Shown here: positions 5,136 through 5,435 of the stretch, one piece after another
Layout: each line of letters begins with the position of its first letter
Position numbering within the stretch: the stretch's first letter is position 1
Assembly: GCA_009780595.1 (NCBI GenBank)
Contig: WQZT01000124.1
Coordinates: 1 to 5,435, forward strand
From: Treponema sp.
GTDB lineage: Bacteria > Spirochaetota > Spirochaetia > Treponematales > Breznakiellaceae
DNA: 5,435 nucleotides
Direction: 5' to 3'
The notes under the pieces: generated by a model
What the model was told of the DNA's origin: nothing
The model's input: only the letters and a program-made list of their open reading frames with translations
Database searches by the model: none
Made by a program: the position numbers and the translations under genes

Positions 5136-5435
5136 TTACGCGCGGTTAATTTCTTCGACCAGTTTATCATCAGCGGCTTTATCCGGCGTAAACTTGTAAA
5201 TCGCCGTATAAACAACAAACGAGATTGCCATTGCTACAAGGCCGGACGGCAAATCACCGGGCAACGAAATGTGGTACGCAAATAGGTATCCCAGCACCGC
5301 GCCAATCCCGAACGAGATAATTCCGGCGTAGCGTACAGCGGGCTGTTTGTTGATAAGCTTTGCGGAATACTTTTCCCGCCGCACAATGAAATAATCCGCG
5401 AGTATCGGGGCGGCCAGCGGCGGCGCAACGGCTCC
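5136..5435 (-). CDS. NCS1-family (CodB-like) permease, C-terminal part
   Basis: The reading frame is open from the window edge for 99 codons to TAA (5138-5136), so the 5' part of the gene lies outside. The visible start GAVAPPLAAPILADYFIVRR is the NCS1 signature (PP...G/A-x-x-ADYF-x-x-RR) seen after transmembrane segment 10 in cytosine permease and its relatives. Two membrane segments follow (about AVRYAGIISFGIGAVLGYLF and LVAMAISFVVYTAIYKF), then a short charged cytoplasmic tail ending EEINRA. This matches the last two of the usual twelve segments. The family imports nucleobases, hydantoins and related compounds with sodium or protons. The substrate-binding helices are not in the window, so substrate cannot be judged. 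A GTG at 5384 would be only an internal codon. It is followed 24 nt later by the creatininase-family gene. Confidence 0.8.
   Translation of the reverse strand, partial: GAVAPPLAAPILADYFIVRREKYSAKLINKQPAVRYAGIISFGIGAVLGYLFAYHISLPGDLPSGLVAMAISFVVYTAIYKFTPDKAADDKLVEEINRA

Noticed and set aside
4422..5285. Long + strand frame opposite the creatininase-family gene
   Set aside because: Antisense shadow; the - strand protein has all family motifs and a good ribosome binding site.

Overview
The window looks like a bacterial chromosome of moderate GC with dense, short-spaced genes. A split transketolase, a PF10023-type putative aminopeptidase with a lipoprotein signal, and general codon style would fit a spirochaete such as a Treponema relative, but no marker gene fixes this and the assignment is tentative. 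I see no insertion sequence, tRNA, rRNA or CRISPR array.

Left half, + strand: the window opens with what may be the last 25 codons of an upstream gene (1-78). An intergenic region follows with a well-formed promoter (164-192), whose -35 box overlaps a perfect 12-bp palindrome. This promoter drives a tight three-gene unit: transketolase N-terminal subunit (251-1087), transketolase C-terminal subunit (1090-2073) and an Asp/Glu racemase-family protein (2078-2839). Gaps are only 2 and 4 nt, so the genes are probably co-transcribed and translationally coupled. The two transketolase halves should form one thiamine-diphosphate enzyme. The racemase keeps both catalytic cysteines.

Right half, - strand: a lipoprotein-type zinc aminopeptidase gene (3958-2870) converges on the racemase. 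Upstream of it is a 385-nt non-coding stretch (3959-4343). Beyond that lie a creatininase-family metal-dependent amidohydrolase (5111-4344) and, 24 nt before it, the 3' end of an NCS1/CodB-type permease cut by the window edge (5435-5136). Permease and hydrolase look like an uptake-plus-ring-opening pair for a small cyclic amide or nucleobase-like compound.

The most notable part is the non-coding stretch. On the - strand it carries a good promoter (TTGACT, 17 nt, TATCTT). About 130 nt of RNA follow, with a 9-bp closing helix around a 10-bp GAAA-tetraloop hairpin. It ends in a very strong intrinsic terminator (10-bp GC stem plus eight U). All three G-U wobbles in the helices are valid only in - strand RNA. 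The terminator loop contains UCACCUCCUUU, the same sequence as the anti-Shine-Dalgarno 3' end of typical bacterial 16S rRNA. This is a candidate undescribed small RNA, or a leader/attenuator of the aminopeptidase gene, that could bind Shine-Dalgarno sites.
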